Shown here piece after piece: positions 61,861 to 64,000 of a stretch of DNA of 64,000 nt (position 1 is the stretch's first letter; each line of letters opens with the position of its first letter). Source of the stretch: Allopontixanthobacter confluentis (GTDB lineage Bacteria > Pseudomonadota > Alphaproteobacteria > Sphingomonadales > Sphingomonadaceae); assembly GCF_009827615.1 (NCBI RefSeq), contig NZ_WTYU01000001.1:703001-767000 (forward strand). The letters run 5' to 3'. The notes under the pieces are model-generated. The model searched no databases, was not told the DNA's origin, and saw only the letters and a program-made list of their open reading frames with translations. Position numbers and translations under genes: made by a program.

Positions 61861-62469
61861 ATGATGAGCCTGCCAAATATCCTCACGATCTCGCGGATCG
61901 TCACCATTCCCTTGTTGGCCTTCCTTTTATGGTGGCCAGACTGGCGGCTGGGTTATGCGCTTGCCTATGGTCTGTACTGTCTGATGGGCATCACGGATTA
62001 TTTCGATGGCTATCTTGCCCGCACCAGCGGGACAGTTTCAAAACTTGGCCAGTTCCTCGATCCGATCGCTGACAAGTTGATGATTGCAGCGGTAATTCTG
62101 GTGCTGACTGCACAGGGTTTTCTGCGCGGGCCATATGTGGGCGATATGCATGTGATTGCCGGGCTGATCATTCTGATGCGCGAAATTGCGGTATCCGGCT
62201 TGCGCGAATTTCTGGGCGGATTGCAGGTTTCCGTGCCGGTCAGCAAACTGGCCAAATGGAAAACAACCTTGCAGCTGGTCGCTCTGGGCGGCCTGATTCT
62301 CGGCGGCGCAGTGCATGGGCCGCCCTGTGCATCGCTGGCGGAAAATTGCGGGACGTTGGCCAATAGCTGGATTCACCTCGTCAGCCTCGCCAGCCTGTGG
62401 GGCGCAGCGGCCCTCACGGTGATTACCGGGTGGGACTATCTGCGCGTTGGCCTCAAGCACATGGATTGA
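61861..62469 (+). CDS. pgsA: CDP-diacylglycerol--glycerol-3-phosphate 3-phosphatidyltransferase
   Basis: A 202-residue membrane enzyme with the signature at 46-71: D46-x2-D49-G50-x2-A53-R54-x8-G63-x3-D67-x3-D71. Start NILTISRIVTIPLLAFLL is typical. It makes phosphatidylglycerol phosphate for PG and cardiolipin. GGAAGG lies 5 bases before ATG 61861; ATG 61864 is also possible. Converges on oxyR with a hairpin between. Confidence 0.95.
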   Translation: MMSLPNILTISRIVTIPLLAFLLWWPDWRLGYALAYGLYCLMGITDYFDGYLARTSGTVSKLGQFLDPIADKLMIAAVILVLTAQGFLRGPYVGDMHVIAGLIILMREIAVSGLREFLGGLQVSVPVSKLAKWKTTLQLVALGGLILGGAVHGPPCASLAENCGTLANSWIHLVSLASLWGAAALTVITGWDYLRVGLKHMD

Positions 62470-62477
62470 GGCGGCGC

Positions 62478-62520
62478 GAAGAATTGCGCTGCCGTGGTTT
62501 CAGCCGGCGCGCAATTCTTC
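62478..62520. terminator. Hairpin between pgsA and oxyR, overlapping the oxyR 3' end
   Basis: GAAGAATTGCGC (62478-62489) and GCGCAATTCTTC (62509-62520) form a perfect 12-bp stem. The right arm lies inside the last oxyR codons. T-rich flanks are short; it likely serves both convergent genes. Confidence 0.6.
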
Positions 62521-63396
62521 TGCCAGCAACCGGAATTCATCTGCCCGCGGAGAATTCTTGCGCCAGATGAGCGCAATTTCACGCGAAGCATTTTCAGAAT
62601 TCAGCGGCCGTGCGACCACTTTGGTATTTTTCAGAATTCCCGCATCCAGCGCCATTTCGGGCAGCATTGTCAGGCCCAGGCCATTATCCACCATCTGCAC
62701 CAGAGTATGCAGGCTGGTCCCGATCATGGTGGCGCTCGCCCGCATTTCCGGGCGGTTGCACGCAGCCAGCGCATGTTCCTTCATGCAGTGCCCATCTTCC
62801 AGCAGCAGCAAACGGCCCTGATCGATCATTTCCGGCTGGACAATATCGGGCGGGTCACGCGGATCGTTTTCGGGAAAGGCGATGAACAGCCTGTCGTCCG
62901 CTATATGTTCATAATCCACTTCGCCAGTGGCGAAAGGCAGGGCCAGCAGCACGCAATCCACACGTCCGTGATTGAGGGATTCCACTGCTGCATCGCTGGT
63001 TTCCTCGCGTAGGAACAGTTTCAGCTGCGGGCGTTCCTGCCGCAGGCGGGGGAGCATTTTGGGCAGCAGGAATGGCGCAATGGTGGGGATCACACTCATG
63101 CGCAATTCACCCGAAAGCGGCTTGCCCGATGCCTGTACCAGATCGGAAAGTTCTTCTGCTTCGCGCAGCAAACGATGTGCCTTTGCCACCACCTGGTTGC
63201 CCAGCGGGGTGAACCGCACCACGCGGCGGCTGCGTTCAACCAGCGTCACGCCCAACAGCGATTCCAGCTCGCGGATACCGGCAGAAAGCGTGGACTGGGA
63301 CACGAAGCTGGCTTCTGCGGCCCGGCCGAAATGCCCGTGTTCGTGCAGGGCGACCAGATATTGAAGCTGCTTGATGGTGGGCAGATAGGTGCTCAT
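62500..63396 (-). CDS. oxyR: Hydrogen peroxide-inducible LysR regulator OxyR
   Basis: A 298-residue LysR regulator: N-terminal HTH (residues 7-65, GRAAEASFVSQSTLSAGIRELE) and an effector domain whose redox pair Cys204 and Cys213 (GHCMKEHALAAC) keeps the eight-residue spacing of E. coli OxyR. It activates peroxide defence genes after disulfide formation. Its ATG overlaps the rnd stop by 4 bases, so it is the downstream gene of that pair. Confidence 0.93.
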   Translation of the reverse strand: MSTYLPTIKQLQYLVALHEHGHFGRAAEASFVSQSTLSAGIRELESLLGVTLVERSRRVVRFTPLGNQVVAKAHRLLREAEELSDLVQASGKPLSGELRMSVIPTIAPFLLPKMLPRLRQERPQLKLFLREETSDAAVESLNHGRVDCVLLALPFATGEVDYEHIADDRLFIAFPENDPRDPPDIVQPEMIDQGRLLLLEDGHCMKEHALAACNRPEMRASATMIGTSLHTLVQMVDNGLGLTMLPEMALDAGILKNTKVVARPLNSENASREIALIWRKNSPRADEFRLLAEELRAG

Positions 63397-64000
63397 TCTG
63401 CCGCTTGCTGGCCTGCGCCATTAACGTCATCGTCTGGCTGGATCGGGTCTTCTGGCGCTTCAGCCACGCCCTCGGTGTCGAAGTGGGTCATCGTCAGCTT
63501 GCCGTCTTTCACGGCAAAGGCCATGCGCCCTTCCACCAGTTCCAGCGCTTCCTTGCCAAACACATCATAGCGCCACCCTTCCAGGATGGGCAGCTTGCGT
63601 ATTCCAGCGGCAAGGGCTTCCAACTCGTCAGATTTGGTGAGCAGGCGCGAGGCGATGTCGATTTCGCGGCAGCGTATCTTCAGCAGCAGTTTCAGCAAAT
63701 CTGCCACCAGCGCGCCTTCTTTGCCCAGCGGTGCACCGCGTGTTGCCTTTTCGGGCATTTCATCCTTGGGCAGCGCTTCTGCATTTTCGATGACATTCAT
63801 CAGGCGCTTGCCAATGTCATTGTCCTTCCACGAATTGGACAAACCCCGAACCTTGGCCAGATCCGCCTGTTTCTTGGGCGGGTGGCCTGCCACATCGGCC
63901 AGAGTTTCATCGCGCATGATGCGGCCACGCGGGATGTTCTTGTGTTGCGCTTCGCCTTCGCGCCATGCGGCAATGGCTTTCAGGCGGCCCAGCACCTGCG
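63393..64000 (-). CDS. rnd: Ribonuclease D, C-terminal part (5' end outside window)
   Basis: About 200 residues of the C-terminal region are visible: AWREGEAQHKNIPRGRIMRDETLADVA is the HRDC domain of RNase D, followed by a second HRDC-like helical region (ALVADLLKLLLKIRCREIDIASRL, WRYDVFGKEALELVEGRMAFAV). The DEDD exonuclease domain lies off the window. It trims tRNA 3' ends. It ends in ATGA overlap with oxyR. The short acidic C-terminal tail is unusual-looking but plausible. Confidence 0.9.
   Translation of the reverse strand, partial: QVLGRLKAIAAWREGEAQHKNIPRGRIMRDETLADVAGHPPKKQADLAKVRGLSNSWKDNDIGKRLMNVIENAEALPKDEMPEKATRGAPLGKEGALVADLLKLLLKIRCREIDIASRLLTKSDELEALAAGIRKLPILEGWRYDVFGKEALELVEGRMAFAVKDGKLTMTHFDTEGVAEAPEDPIQPDDDVNGAGQQAAE

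Noticed and set aside
1-64000. Mobile elements, CRISPR arrays or prophage
   Set aside because: No transposase, integrase, terminal inverted repeat, spacer-repeat pattern or phage structural gene is seen; the XRE/S24-like gene alone is not evidence of a phage.

Overview
This window looks like chromosomal core DNA from an alphaproteobacterium of the order Sphingomonadales, most likely Erythrobacteraceae-like. The call rests on GC-rich coding sequence, the gene order rpsB-tsf-pyrH-frr-uppS-cdsA-dxr-rseP-bamA-skp-fabZ, an NDUFS4-type accessory subunit of complex I, a DUF6456 protein, a ccmCDEFGHI cluster, and a perfect EcfG-type stress promoter (GGAAC-N17-CGTT). I see no rRNA operon, insertion sequence, CRISPR array, integrase or prophage. 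Genus assignment is inference.

Layout. 1-4.2 kb: 5' part of a glycosyltransferase coupled to an XRE regulator, a DUF6456 protein, a CDP-alcohol phosphatidyltransferase and an ABC-F ATPase. 4.4-7.8 kb: secreted SIMPL and PepSY proteins followed by an OmpR/PhoQ-type two-component system. 7.8-15.4 kb: chorismate mutase, long-chain polyprenyl diphosphate synthase (quinone side chain), HrpB helicase, complex I subunit, SRP RNA, dnaX, YbaB and a class II aldolase-like protein. 15.5-20.5 kb: lon, HU, a lipoprotein, rlmB and tRNA-Tyr.

20.5-29.2 kb is the most distinctive stretch. A divergent regulator arm (1-Cys peroxiredoxin and a cysteine-free ArsR repressor) faces a sulfur arm: ETHE1/Blh-type persulfide dioxygenase, two YeeE/PmpAB sulfur transporters, type II sulfide:quinone oxidoreductase, and a SulP anion transporter. 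The CIO-type cytochrome bd oxidase (cydA, cydB and a DUF2474 small subunit) follows. Read together, sulfide is oxidised, its electrons enter the quinone pool and leave through a sulfide-tolerant oxidase, and the sulfite/sulfate is exported. An AT-rich inverted repeat in the divergent promoter is a candidate operator.

29.3-43.7 kb: a KAS III-like enzyme, psd-pssA phospholipid synthesis, then translation and envelope genes from rpsB to fabZ. 43.9-46.6 kb: L31, a DksA-like protein, a prolyl hydroxylase-like oxygenase, tRNA-His and a leucine dehydrogenase-type enzyme. 46.7-51.6 kb: cytochrome c maturation genes in one overlapping run, without ccmA or ccmB. 51.7-64 kb: kup; dapF-mtaB-ftsY-yciB on the minus strand; a GGDEF/EAL protein; EVE protein; stress protein CsbD; an LplT-like transporter; pgsA; and oxyR coupled to a truncated rnd.

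Noncoding points of note: a 20-bp-period direct repeat in the ABC-F/SIMPL divergent promoter, two imperfect EcfG-like sites besides the perfect csbD one, 13-bp tandem repeats across the fabZ stop codon, a 15-bp tandem repeat forming the CcmD tail, and several strong hairpin terminators. All functional statements come from reading motifs and context; no searches were run.
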